Shown: positions 55,001-64,000 of the stretch, one piece after another
How positions within the stretch are numbered: the first letter of the stretch is position 1
Layout of the letters: every line of letters starts with the position of its first letter
Source: Axinella damicornis
Taxonomy: Eukaryota > Porifera > Demospongiae > Axinellida > Axinellidae
Assembly (NCBI GenBank): GCA_963931865.1
Contig: OZ007512.1
Span: forward strand, 6,036,883 to 6,100,882
Length of the DNA: 64,000 bases
Direction: 5' to 3'
Translations under genes and position numbers: made by a program
The notes under the pieces: model-generated
The model's database searches: none
The model's input: only the letters and a program-made list of their open reading frames with translations
Told to the model about the DNA's origin: nothing

Positions 55001-55480
55001 ATTGTTTCGACTCTACTGCTATTGGTCTCGTCACATTAGTCGTGATCTGAGAAGTGAGGATTATCCACATAGTTATTGAGTAGCCGAACCTGGTTCCCAG
55101 ACGGGTCGGGTTACATACCAGGGTCTGGGAACCGGACTAAATCTGGAGTAGACATATCGGTATATTATATGGTAAGCAACTAAGGTAGATCACCATGGTG
55201 ATACAACCAAAATAGTGCAAACTTTTTTGGAGAGCACTTCCAATCTAGCTTGGTTTTCAGGTTGCCACACCCACTGTCTCCCCTCACGGGTGTGGCTGTT
55301 GGGAACAAGGTCAAACTCGGTCCAAGACTGCATGGTGTAAACGAACACACTCTCACTTGCAAGAACGAGTACGAGTAGTCAACCACATACGCTCACATTC
55401 TCCACGCAGTCTCGCGGGCCAAACGTTCGCCTGCGAGAGTACACTCACCGTAGGTACAAGTTGTGTCTATTGACCAGCAG
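52100..55480. other. Spacer between the two Death-domain loci
   Basis: Holds a poly-G run (52998-53025), a small foldback (53638-53669), a GGA-rich tract (53818-53936) and ccagaccctc/gagggtctgg hairpins near 54345-54450 and 55095-55133. No gene is supported. Confidence 0.55.
53818..53936 (+). repeat. (GGA)n-rich purine tract
   Basis: Nearly pure G/A. The open frame across it (Glu/Gly only) is an artefact of composition. Confidence 0.93.
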
Positions 55481-55487
55481 AGTAGAG

Positions 55488-55721
55488 ATGGAAAGTAGTT
55501 TTATCACGCTGCCATCCGCACCGTCTGCCTCTGGAGCTGCAAGGATGGGTTCGCACATGCCAGACTACTTCCAATCGACAATCGAAACTGAAAGAGATAT
55601 TGATGCTAATGGTAGCGGATTATTAGAACATGCGGCTGAGACATGGGTGGGGCTGGTTTCACAGTGCAAGCGGAAATACGTCGGAGCATGCAAAATACCA
55701 AGTGAGCGACACAGTAGGCAG
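55488..55721 (+). CDS. Possible first exon of a gene upstream of Death-domain copy 2
   Basis: An open frame from ATG (context agagatgg) gives 78 codons: MESSFITLPSAPSASGAARM to HSRQ, ending at a consensus-like donor cag|gtacgc in phase 0. No domain is recognised. It may be a 5' exon of the Death-domain gene or an unrelated short gene. No partner exon was found. Confidence 0.3.
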
Positions 55722-55871
55722 GTACGCAATTGACGATTAATCCATCCACGGTTGTAGCTACACTGGAATGTATTCAGACCAAACAATGCTGTTTTGATGT
55801 TACATTAGTAAGCTTAGCTATCAGGATATAATATACAGGGGAGTAGCAACCAATATTGATCTAGTAAGGCC

Positions 55872-56471
55872 AGTGACGTAGCCAGGATTATTGAATTGGT
55901 AGGGACTGTTTATGCACGCTGCCGAAGGCAGTGCATAGAGGCGCGGAGCGCCGATCAGTCCGCGCGAAGCGCGGAAAAAATTTTTCACGTTAACTTTTCA
56001 GTTATCAGGATGGGCTCTCGTGGCACCTTCGTGCTTTGCACTTCAAGTTCAATATGTACGAGGATCGATGCTGCAGAGAGACGTTTTGTCCGGTGAAGGG
56101 GGGCCTGAACCGGAGCACCTGTAGTCGCAATATCAGCTGGTGGACCGCTGGGCCGGGACGAGTCGCTCCGGATGTCTCTTCACAACTGACACGAGGTTTT
56201 TTTTACTGGCTGCTCATCTTCAGTCACGTGTTCCACTAGCCTCGTCCCCCGGCCCTATTGAAACTGGGAACGAGGGTAGTGCATGGCTAGTCTCGTACCC
56301 AGGGACGAGACTACGCATGACGGGCTGGGAACGAGGCTAGTCGAATGGCACGCGTGCTAGCGAGCAGCACAGCTCAGGCGTCTGCGGAGAGTTTTCCAAA
56401 CAAAAAAGTAAGATACTGAAAAATCTAGTACGGCCATGGCCGTACTAGCCGTACTGGCTCCTACGCCCCTG
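55872..56471. mobile_element. hAT-like non-autonomous element
   Basis: Starts cagtgacgtagccaggatta and ends ggctcctacgcccctg, so the ends are cag(t/g)g-c-gtag type inverted repeats as in many hAT elements. The left 240 bp recur inverted at 63785-64000. A small foldback of the tagcctcgt family lies inside (56236-56340). Confidence 0.6.
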
Positions 56472-56566
56472 ATATATCTGTAGATATCGGTACACCGTGC
56501 TGTCATACCCGCCGAAGCACTGCGTAGTTGCAATAAGAAGCTTAGCTACCAGCTAAAAAATCAGCC

Positions 56567-59190
56567 ATGTCTACTGAGGAGCCTCTGTGTCATACCAAAA
56601 TGTTTTCCGACTAACTCCCCACACCACCTAGTACAGCAGCTTCTTCTTGCTGAGAACACCAGTCACCATCAACGGCCAACCTGTTAAAGTTGGGTGCTCC
56701 AGTGAGGGAGAACTCACCCTCAGCTGCCGCTACCCCAGCCCCAGTCTTCCGCTCCACTCCATCCGAGCCTCCCTGGAAGATCTAGAGGTGCACGTGGTGA
56801 AGATTTGTGGGGCCTCTCGAGTCGGTGATGTCCACTGCGAGGAAGTGCCACTGTTCCCAGTCTCCTCTGAGCACAATCTGAGGAAATTTCTCATTCATAG
56901 AGGATCAGTGCTATGCAGCAACTGGAATCTCTATTCCCTGCGAAATTCCCCACTCATGGCCAGCAGCATGGTAGTGTCCAGCCAACCCCTGACCAGCAAC
57001 CCAGTAGTGACCACCAGCAGCCCGCTAGCAGCCAGCAGCCAGCTAGTGATCAGCCCCCCACTCGTGTCCAGCTGGAGCTGTTTCTTGTCCGTCCTGATGC
57101 AGTGACGAAGGATGCTCAGGTGGTGGAAGTGACCCTGGAGAACCACTCTGCTTGCATGGCTCTCTTCAAGGAGAGTGAAATGTTTGAGTACCGGTCCCTC
57201 TTTCATGCATACAGGACAGAGATCAAGATGACACCCATTCAAGGTATAGGGGACCATGTATGTTAGCATGATACCATACACTTATAATAACTGAATGTAG
57301 CTATAGTCTTATCGGCCCATGCCAAATGAAAGGGTACTACAACTTCTCTGCTAGCAGCAAGATTGTCCACATGACAGGCAGAGACACTTGCCACAATAGT
57401 GCCTCAGGCTATTTGAAATGCCAAATCATGCCTAATTTATTTGGTTAGGTAGTTCCGACCTAATATACCATTTGGAGTGTTGGTTGTACACAATAGCTGC
57501 ATGGCTACAGATTACTTGCTATAATTTATAGAACTACTAGACTATAGAGAGAGTATCAATACTGCATGGTCATTCTGAAAGCAATAAGAGGCCTGCTCAC
57601 TGTCCTTTCTTCAGCTCAACTGACCATTTTAAAGATCTCGCCTGTGAGCTTCAGGTGGTTCCAGCTGGGGAACTACCTGGACATCTCTCCACCTGAGCTG
57701 ATGAAGATCAGGGCAGACCACAGGGAGAAGACAGAGGACTGCAAGACCGAGATGCTTGTGACGTGGCTGAGGCATACCAGGGAGACCTCATGGTCCACTG
57801 TAGTCAGCGCTCTGGTGGGGATATCAGGATGGGAGCCCTCGCTCAGATAGTCGCACTGAAGTATGGTGAGCCACACCACATATACTATGTGATCTTCATG
57901 TATGAACTTCTTGTGGTGTGAGAGACACCGACGCTGTAAAGAGTGCTGCATGTGTGACTTCAATGGAATTATAAATCAGTGTACTATTGTTCAGTGGACA
58001 AGCCACTCATTGTTCTTTCACATGTGCAGGAGTGGCAGTCCCCCCTACAGTGGAGAGAAAGGAGCTACTGCAGTTCCCTGTTGTGAAAGAGATACGTAGA
58101 AATTCATTATCAACACAATTTGTAAATTCATTCTTTATGTTATTTCTCTGCAGTAAGTGTCATCCCTATATACAGTCTCAACTACTTGGTCATGCTCAGC
58201 AGCTGCACCATGAACTGGAGGGGGATGACAAGCGACTGAGTAGGATAAACCACGCCCTTGAGCAGGCTACAAAGGAGAGAGTGTCTTCACACCAGACGGG
58301 AGGCTGATGGTGCCTATATGTGAGAGTGAAGGTGCTGCTGGAGAGAAGGAAGTGGAGAAGCAGCTACAGTTTCGGCAAAGGGAACTGAAGTTTCTGCAGC
58401 AGTTGCAGGGACAGCAGAGGGAGAGGGAGGAGGAGAGGGAGAGGGGGGAGCTAAAGGCAGTTTTGATGAACAAGGATGCAGAAGTGAGGCAGTTGCAGGA
58501 TCAGTTGAGGGAGGTGGAGAGGGAGCTGGGGTGTGCGAGAGAAGAGGCCCGAAATTTGAAAGAGGAGTTCCAGAGGGTGTGAGAGGAGTTGCAGAGAAGT
58601 CGGCACATGTACGTACGTCAACTGGAGCGGGAAAGGGACAGCTAGGTTGGAGATCTGCCTGGATAGGGAGAATAAGAAGGTGGAGATGCTACTGGTTCAG
58701 AGTGCCACTAGCTCCAAAGAAGCTCTTCAAAAGGAAATTAAGGTGCTTGTACATTAATTTTGCAGGCTGATCTTGATTATAGCTGTCATGCGCCCTACAA
58801 ATTGAATAATTCACATACACAACAAAATGGTTAGTGTGCACCACACTAAATGTTGTCAACAAAACAATGGTGTATCAGCTGCTGGGTGTGCATATCTTTT
58901 TCTTTTCAAGGATCAACTAGCATCTGCCGAGAAGGAGTATAACGCAATGCCAGGATCTGAAGTTGAAGGTTTCAAGCAGACCATTGCAGAGAGGGGGAGG
59001 GAGATTGAGATTGAGAGGAGCTGCAGTCGACACTGCAAGCTCAACTTCAGGGGGTGAGCAGGTGCCAATTGGAGGAGGAGGAAGAGGAACTGTACAGGCT
59101 GATGGTGGAGATCTCGGAGCTGAGGGCCAAGTTGGTGGAGGCTGAGGATGAGATACAGGAGGGGAAGAGATGGCTGGAGGCTACCCAGCG
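56567..59190 (+). pseudogene. Death-domain/coiled-coil gene, copy 2 (frameshifted)
   Basis: First exon 56567-57243: an early stop after KMFSD, then the long frame TPVTINGQPVKVGC...NLRKFLIHRGS, then a +1 shift to a Gln/Pro-rich linker and VQLELFLVRPDAV. Donor is caag|gtatag. Exon 57615-57865 holds a good Death domain (FRWFQLGNYLDISPPELMKI, TEMLVTWLRHTRETSW) joined in phase 1, but a 2-nt insertion near its end causes a stop. Coiled-coil segments at 58030-58095, 58150-58580 and 58910-59190 continue with several shifts. The many small indels suggest a pseudogene or uncorrected read errors. Confidence 0.65.
57615..57865 (+). CDS. Death-domain exon of copy 2
   Basis: Acceptor is ctttcttcag and donor is tatg|gtgagc. 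The pattern VSFRWFQLGNYLDI, then ML..WL, then SWSTVVSAL matches helices 1 to 5-6 of a Death domain (W..LG..L, then eML..W......tW..Lv.AL). A 2-nt excess (ggggatatcagg against ggggatcagg in copy 1) breaks the frame near the last helix. Confidence 0.7.
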
Positions 59191-59519
59191 ACATGCATGG
59201 TTTAGGCCTTCCATAGCTGCGTTTAGGTCTTCTGGAGATGCAATTGTAACGGAAACCCAGACCAGTGACAAAAAGGTTTCCAAACCTCGGCATGAATTTT
59301 AAACACGAGTACCATAAGAACAGATCATTTGGAACATGCAGAAGCAAAACTATGTTTACCAACTCGTACCTCTGGAGCCATCCAGGCATATGTACCAACA
59401 GCCATGATCTGCTGTGCCGTGTGCTCTAAAGTCAGAGATCACAGATCTGAAACAGAACGGTTGATGTATGTACACAGGGACTTCGTGACTTTATACCTAA
59501 AATGAGACAGTCACATGCT

Positions 59520-59760
59520 ATAATGTTGTAGTTTGTTACCTTTGCATTCAGTGTGGCTGTAGCTCCAGAAGATCCCTAAGCAAAGCTGCACCATTTTTTG
59601 GAGAGGTATGGAACGCTGTTCGGAAGAAACAACCTGCCTCTTCTGAATAAACCGTCCGATTCTCATAAGAAGCCTTCTGGATTTCAGAAGAACCCTTCCG
59701 GTTTGTGGTGAATAGCATTCTGAATCTTGGCAGCAATTTAAAGACGCTTACTGTACTTCA
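59520..59760. mobile_element. Repeat family A copy
   Basis: Contains agctccagaagatccctaag and gattctcataagaagccttc, followed by ttccggtttgtggtg. Confidence 0.5.
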
Positions 59761-60414
59761 CTTAGTGCAGTATCTCAATCAGTGGCTTTTCTTCCTCACA
59801 TGTTGGAAAGAAAGGAAGTCTCCAAATCCTGTGATATGAACTCGTATGGTGTATACTGCTCTTGAGATAGTAACCCACAAGTTCCATTCCAGGTGTGCTT
59901 TCTTTCAAGGCAAAGCACTCTGGCTGAAGTCATGGAGCACTGGCTAAAGGACGAAGCGGTGGACAACGTATGCAGTGCAATGCAGAGTTTAATTACATTC
60001 ACTGAACACACAAACATCACTGCCAGCTGGAAAAGAGTATTTTAGGTGCTATAACGTGACTTCATAACATTCACCACAGACATCAACTCTCTTAGTCTCT
60101 CAATCTCGGACTCCAGACAGGTCCCCCTGTACACCGGGTATGAAATGAATAATGTATACAAGACTCACTTTGTGGCATATTAATTTTTTATGATCATCAT
60201 TATGTTAACTAATACATGTACCGGTAACATGTTGTGCAATTAACATCTAAATGTATATCACTCTAATGGCTACAACACCTTTTATTACCCCGGAAAATTC
60301 ATGCACAAGTAGTTTTGCAACTGAACGCATGCATGTGCAGGTACGGCACTTTCATGTGATTGGCATAATTCAATTTTCTGTGATGATTGTGTGTTGACTT
60401 GCATGTGCAAACAA

Positions 60415-60655
60415 CCTCCCCTCCCACCCACACACCCACCCCACACAGCCCCACCCCCTCCCTCCCACCCACCCAGTCCCACCCCCTCCCTCCCTCCCAC
60501 CCCAGCCCCGACCCCCATGCTCCCCCCAGCCCCACCCCCAATGCTCCCCCCTCCCCACCCCACCCCCCCAATGCTCTCCCCCTAGCCCCACCCCCCCAAT
60601 GCTCCCCCAGCCCCACCCCCCCCCCCCCCAATGCTCCCACCCCACCCAGCGGCGA
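60415..60655 (+). repeat. C-rich minisatellite (ccccaccccc / aatgctccc)
   Basis: Degenerate units of ccccagccccacccccaatg. Open frames of Gly or Pro repeats on either strand are composition artefacts. Confidence 0.92.
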
Positions 60656-60660
60656 AAGGT

Positions 60661-60722
60661 ATTGAGCTCAGGTAAGGTTAGGGTGAGGGCTCACCTCACC
60701 TAAACCTCACCTGAGCTAAACC
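60661..60722. repeat. Short hairpin
   Basis: gagctcaggtaaggttaggg with tcaccta-aacctcacctgagct forms an inverted repeat. Confidence 0.7.
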
Positions 60723-61127
60723 TAACCCGAATGGCTTGGACACAGCTTTGCTCGGTTTATATACTCGCAGAACCTCTGCCGTAGCGCGTGCGAGTACCTG
60801 TGCACGCGCCGGTAATGCAATGATCTGATTGGTTGACAACCGTGGCCAAACATGTTTTGGCGGTAAACGATCAGTGCACGCGTAAACTGTGGACAATGGT
60901 GAGCGTGCTCCCGTCTCTGTCGTTTTTCTTCGGTCTCCGATGGCGTTAGCCTCCTCGGGTAGGCCCTTTGCCATTGGCGCTCCCTCTGTTGATGCACTTC
61001 TAGTTGACTCTGTAGACAAGCGTAGACAAGCCTGAAACTAAAGTAAAGTACTGATTAGCCAGTGGCTGTCCAGGTTAGCTAGGTATTATTATTGAGCGGG
61101 GATGACAGTTTACAAATCAGCTGGAAA

Positions 61128-61382
61128 ATGGTTGTTACTACAAGTGCCATACTACCAGCCTCAATGAAACAAGGGAGTGAGACACTCCACAGCGCAGTCA
61201 AACGGTCAGAGTCTTTTTGCGATGCGGTCAAGCGGTCAAGCAGCATAAATGACGGTCAAGATTTCTTGACCCCGGTCGCAGCTCTTACTACGATGGTGCC
61301 CAGACCCCATGCCGCTTTGCATGACAAGTCTTGGCTTCGGAACCAGACCGAGATTGTTCAACAAAGGCAGACGATGATGTGA
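61128..61382 (+). CDS. Short hypothetical frame, 84 aa
   Basis: ATG in a favourable context (gaaaatgg) opens MVVTTSAILPASMKQGSETL and continues to TGA. Possible donors lie at its end (gat|gtgagc and gaag|gtaagt), so it could be a first exon. Nothing is recognised in it, and it lies in repeat-rich sequence. Confidence 0.2.
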   Translation: MVVTTSAILPASMKQGSETLHSAVKRSESFCDAVKRSSSINDGQDFLTPVAALTTMVPRPHAALHDKSWLRNQTEIVQQRQTMM

Positions 61383-61399
61383 GCTTGCGAAGGTAAGTG

Positions 61400-62190
61400 A
61401 AGAGAGAGAACTGAGCGGAGCGGGAGGGAAGGAAAGAGATTGAGAATTAAGCTGTCACTGTCCTGTTTGCTTAGGGAATTCACAAGAAACGACCCTGCAT
61501 TTTATGGTCATGTAGCTAGTTGTTACACAGGGCTTGCTACATGAAGTAGCTGGCCGGGAGAAGACGGGGCTAGCAGCTAGACTGGGGAGATTCTAGTACT
61601 TTGGGTGGGGTTTCAGCAGTGCCATCTGTATCCCTGATTCTGTGAAAGCTGTGGACACAGAACAAAGACAGATCCAGGCCTAAGACAGCTAGCTATTACA
61701 TATTATTGCCCAAACATGGATGTGGGCAGAAGCTGAGGAGTCACATGATATCTACATGTATGTGCTAGCTTACTTTCTAGCTGCTGGTCATGTGCTTGAC
61801 TCTTCTCTCAAATCACCACCCAGCAAATCTCTCAAAAAAGTGCTCAGAAGGCTAGGCATGAAGGCCCTGGACATGTGCCTCATCTCCCACTCCAACCTTT
61901 GAAACATCAAGTGCATGTGCGGTCCAGAAAGTGGAGTGGGAGACGGGGCTAGCTGATAGTACGCTGCGCTCAAGTGGAAATAATTACATTCTTAACCTCA
62001 ACAGCCTCATTCCCATGTCAACATATCCTGGGACCGAAGGCAACCGAGTTGCGAGTTTGAAAGGTATGAGTGCCTTGAAGACGCTTCAGGTTTGGCAGGA
62101 GTTGGAGGACCAGGAGGCCTTGTAGTGTGGGGTTCATGCCATATTTGGAATTCATTCCACTAGATTTTTTTAGTGATATTGATACGTTAT
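61400..62190. other. No supported gene
   Basis: Two short plus-strand frames (61720-61902, 61931-62125) look weakly coding, but neither has domain or clear splice support. Confidence 0.4.
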
Positions 62191-62192
62191 AA

Positions 62193-62484
62193 TACCGTAG
62201 TCGCGCGTTATTAGGCGCATCTCACTTATAGGTGCATATTCGCTGTTAGGCGCATGTTCAACTCTCGTCCCAGGTACTCGCTGTTAAGCACTGCAGTCTT
62301 CTTCCAAAAACTCTGCCGTTTTCATATGGAGTGGAAAACAGGTATAATTCGAATTGAAGCGCACTTCCTATTCGAGGAATGTCATTATTATTATATTCCT
62401 TATTAGGCGCATCTCGCTTATAGGCGCATATTTCCTTCCTGTGGAGTTATAGGCGCATGCGCCTAATAACGCGCGACTACGGTA
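62193..62484. mobile_element. MITE with taccgtagtcgcgcgttatt ends
   Basis: Near-perfect inverted ends (taccgtagtcgcgcgttatt and its complement) and internal ttaggcgcat repeats. The interior (gaggaatgtcatt, cgcacttcctattc) matches remnants at 8860-8990 and 20805-20940 in the GAREM introns. Confidence 0.88.
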
Positions 62485-62626
62485 TTATTGACTACTGAGA
62501 ACATGCTTTAGTGCACTCCATATATACATTTGCTACATGCATAATTATGTCACGTGACCATGTCCAACCTCCTTTGCTTGGGCATCTACATTGTGACACA
62601 CATGAGGTGTGTGTGAAGGTCTATGA

Positions 62627-62735
62627 CCTCCTCCCTTCACCTCTCTCCCCACCCTCTCCCCTCCCTCCCCCCTCCCCCTCTCTCCTCTCTCCACCCTCTC
62701 CCCTCCCTCTCCCCTCTCCTCACCCTCTCCCCAGG
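62627..62735 (+). repeat. CT-rich tract
   Basis: Pyrimidine-only ctccctcccc runs ending in ctccccag, which could serve as a splice acceptor. The following frame (VKDIKRNTPEANHLSEQKTL) is only weakly coding-like. Confidence 0.8.
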
Positions 62736-63490
62736 CTGCATGCGTGACCCAGGAGCGGTTAGAGCACCCAGCATGTGGTGAAGGACATCAAGAGGAACAC
62801 TCCTGAGGCCAACCACCTTTCTGAGCAGAAGACACTGGATTATGATCTTCAGGTGCAGACACAGGGACTTCAGGGGAGGGGCCACCTTGTAGTAATCTCT
62901 GTCACTGGTTATTACACTGGCAGTAGTAGGTCATGATATCCCAGGCTGTTCCCACCGCCAATATTTGATCACTTGTGGTATGCAAATATGCTGGGGGAGG
63001 TCTGGGAGATCTAGTCATGTGCGGTGCCATCATGGAGACAGATGGTAGACACACAGGGTGCACCGCCCAACAAATTGAATGTTCTCCTTTCAAAGGCTGG
63101 ATGTCAGAGTTTTCGCAAGGCAGACGATATCAATACCGTTCGTTGTTCACAAAACCAGGGATGGATCAACATGAACCAGTAGTGTAACAATTAGGCACCG
63201 CCCCCCGTGTGTCTACTTGACCTCATCGCACGTGAAAAGATCTCCCAGGCCTCCCACCCACTTTGGTTGCATACTGCAAGCAATCAAATACAGTGTACAA
63301 TGTACTGGCAGTGAGAAAGGCCATGGGAACTGTAGTAGCTAGTTGCCATGCATACTGTTGCCTTGGTTACTGTACAGCCCCTTTTGTGGCTAATGCAGAA
63401 GTGTTTTGTGCAGTCATAATATATTGGTATTTCCTGTGCATATTCAGATGCTAGTAACTGATGGCAGTGCTGGCTAGCCGTAGTGTAGCC

Positions 63491-64000
63491 AGTGGCGTAG
63501 CCAAGGGCGGGCCTGGCCGGGCACGTGCCCGGCCAATCCTATCTGGTTCTTCGATTGCACACAGGAACACAGTCAGACAGCGGAAGCCTATTCACAGTCC
63601 TGATTATGTTTTCACAGCATATATTTTAAGTATATTCATGAAGCACCAAAACTAAAACCCATAATCAGTTTTGTATCAGTGCTATCGATAAGGCTTCTCA
63701 GGACCAAAGGATCAGCTACATCTATGGCTACACCATGACTGCAGAAGGCACTGACCTGTCGACAGACGCGCTGCCGATAGATGGTGACTAACCTTCACCA
63801 GAACGTCTCTCTGCAGCATCGATCCTCAAACATCTGGAACGCGCAGTGCAAAGCACAAAGGTGCCACGAGAGCCAATCCTGACAACTGAAAAATGAAGGC
63901 GAAAAAATTTTCCACGCTTCGCGCAGACTGATCAGTACTACACACCTCTATGCACTGCCTTCAGCAGCATGCGTATCCGCCCGTGCCCTGCCAATTCAAT
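63491..64000. mobile_element. hAT-like element, truncated by window end
   Basis: A cagtggcgtagccaaggg end is at 63491. From 63785 the sequence is the reverse complement of the left part of 55872-56471 (ctctctgcagcatcgatcct, gtgccacgagagccaatcct, atgcactgcctt) and runs off the window. Confidence 0.6.

Noticed and set aside
60285..60665. Gly/Trp-rich and Pro-rich open frames
   Set aside because: Composition artefacts of the C-rich minisatellite.

Overview
The window looks like nuclear DNA of an early-branching animal. A sponge is my best guess, at moderate confidence. Coding sequence lies in short exons with clean GT-AG introns, some only about 50 nt long. The recognisable domains are metazoan signalling modules: CABIT, SAM, protein kinase, UBAN and Death. 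Introns and spacers are crowded with small inverted-repeat elements (MITE and foldback type), microsatellites and homopolymers. I ran no database search. Every family call comes from motifs and splice-phase logic.

1.5-25.2 kb (+): a GAREM-like adaptor gene, entered without its first exon. It encodes CABIT, a Pro-rich linker with a YVN (GRB2-SH2 type) site, a coiled coil and a C-terminal SAM domain. A block holding the second half of CABIT through the coiled coil is present twice (4794-10625 and 16844 to about 21862). The 5' CABIT exons and the SAM exons are present once. A 200-N gap ends the first block. This is either a true internal exon-block duplication or a haplotype-assembly artefact. 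Copy A also has a disrupted sixth exon.

29.5-47.5 kb (-): one gene reconstructed from at least ten exons whose phases all match, about 816 aa. It joins a TKL-like kinase, coiled coils, a UBAN (NEMO/optineurin-type ubiquitin-binding) segment, a Pro-rich stretch and a C-terminal CCHC zinc finger. It reads as a kinase fused to a NEMO/optineurin-like body. I know of no named family with this layout, and it is the most interesting item here. A candidate two-exon, 140-aa gene of unknown function sits inside its first intron on the same strand.

49.6-52.1 kb and 56.6-59.2 kb (+): two related Death-domain/coiled-coil loci. Each carries different frameshifts and stops, so both look like decaying paralogues.

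The remainder holds repeats: one Tc1/mariner-like MITE with both an empty and a filled site visible, a 1.16-kb near-perfect foldback element, three copies of an element with a minisatellite core, a large foldback family with ends reading tagcctcgttcccaggc, a LINE reverse-transcriptase fragment, and low-complexity tracts. Taken together, the genes suggest receptor-proximal signalling (GRB2/ERK-type adaptor) beside ubiquitin/NF-kB-like and death-fold signalling. That functional link is inference.
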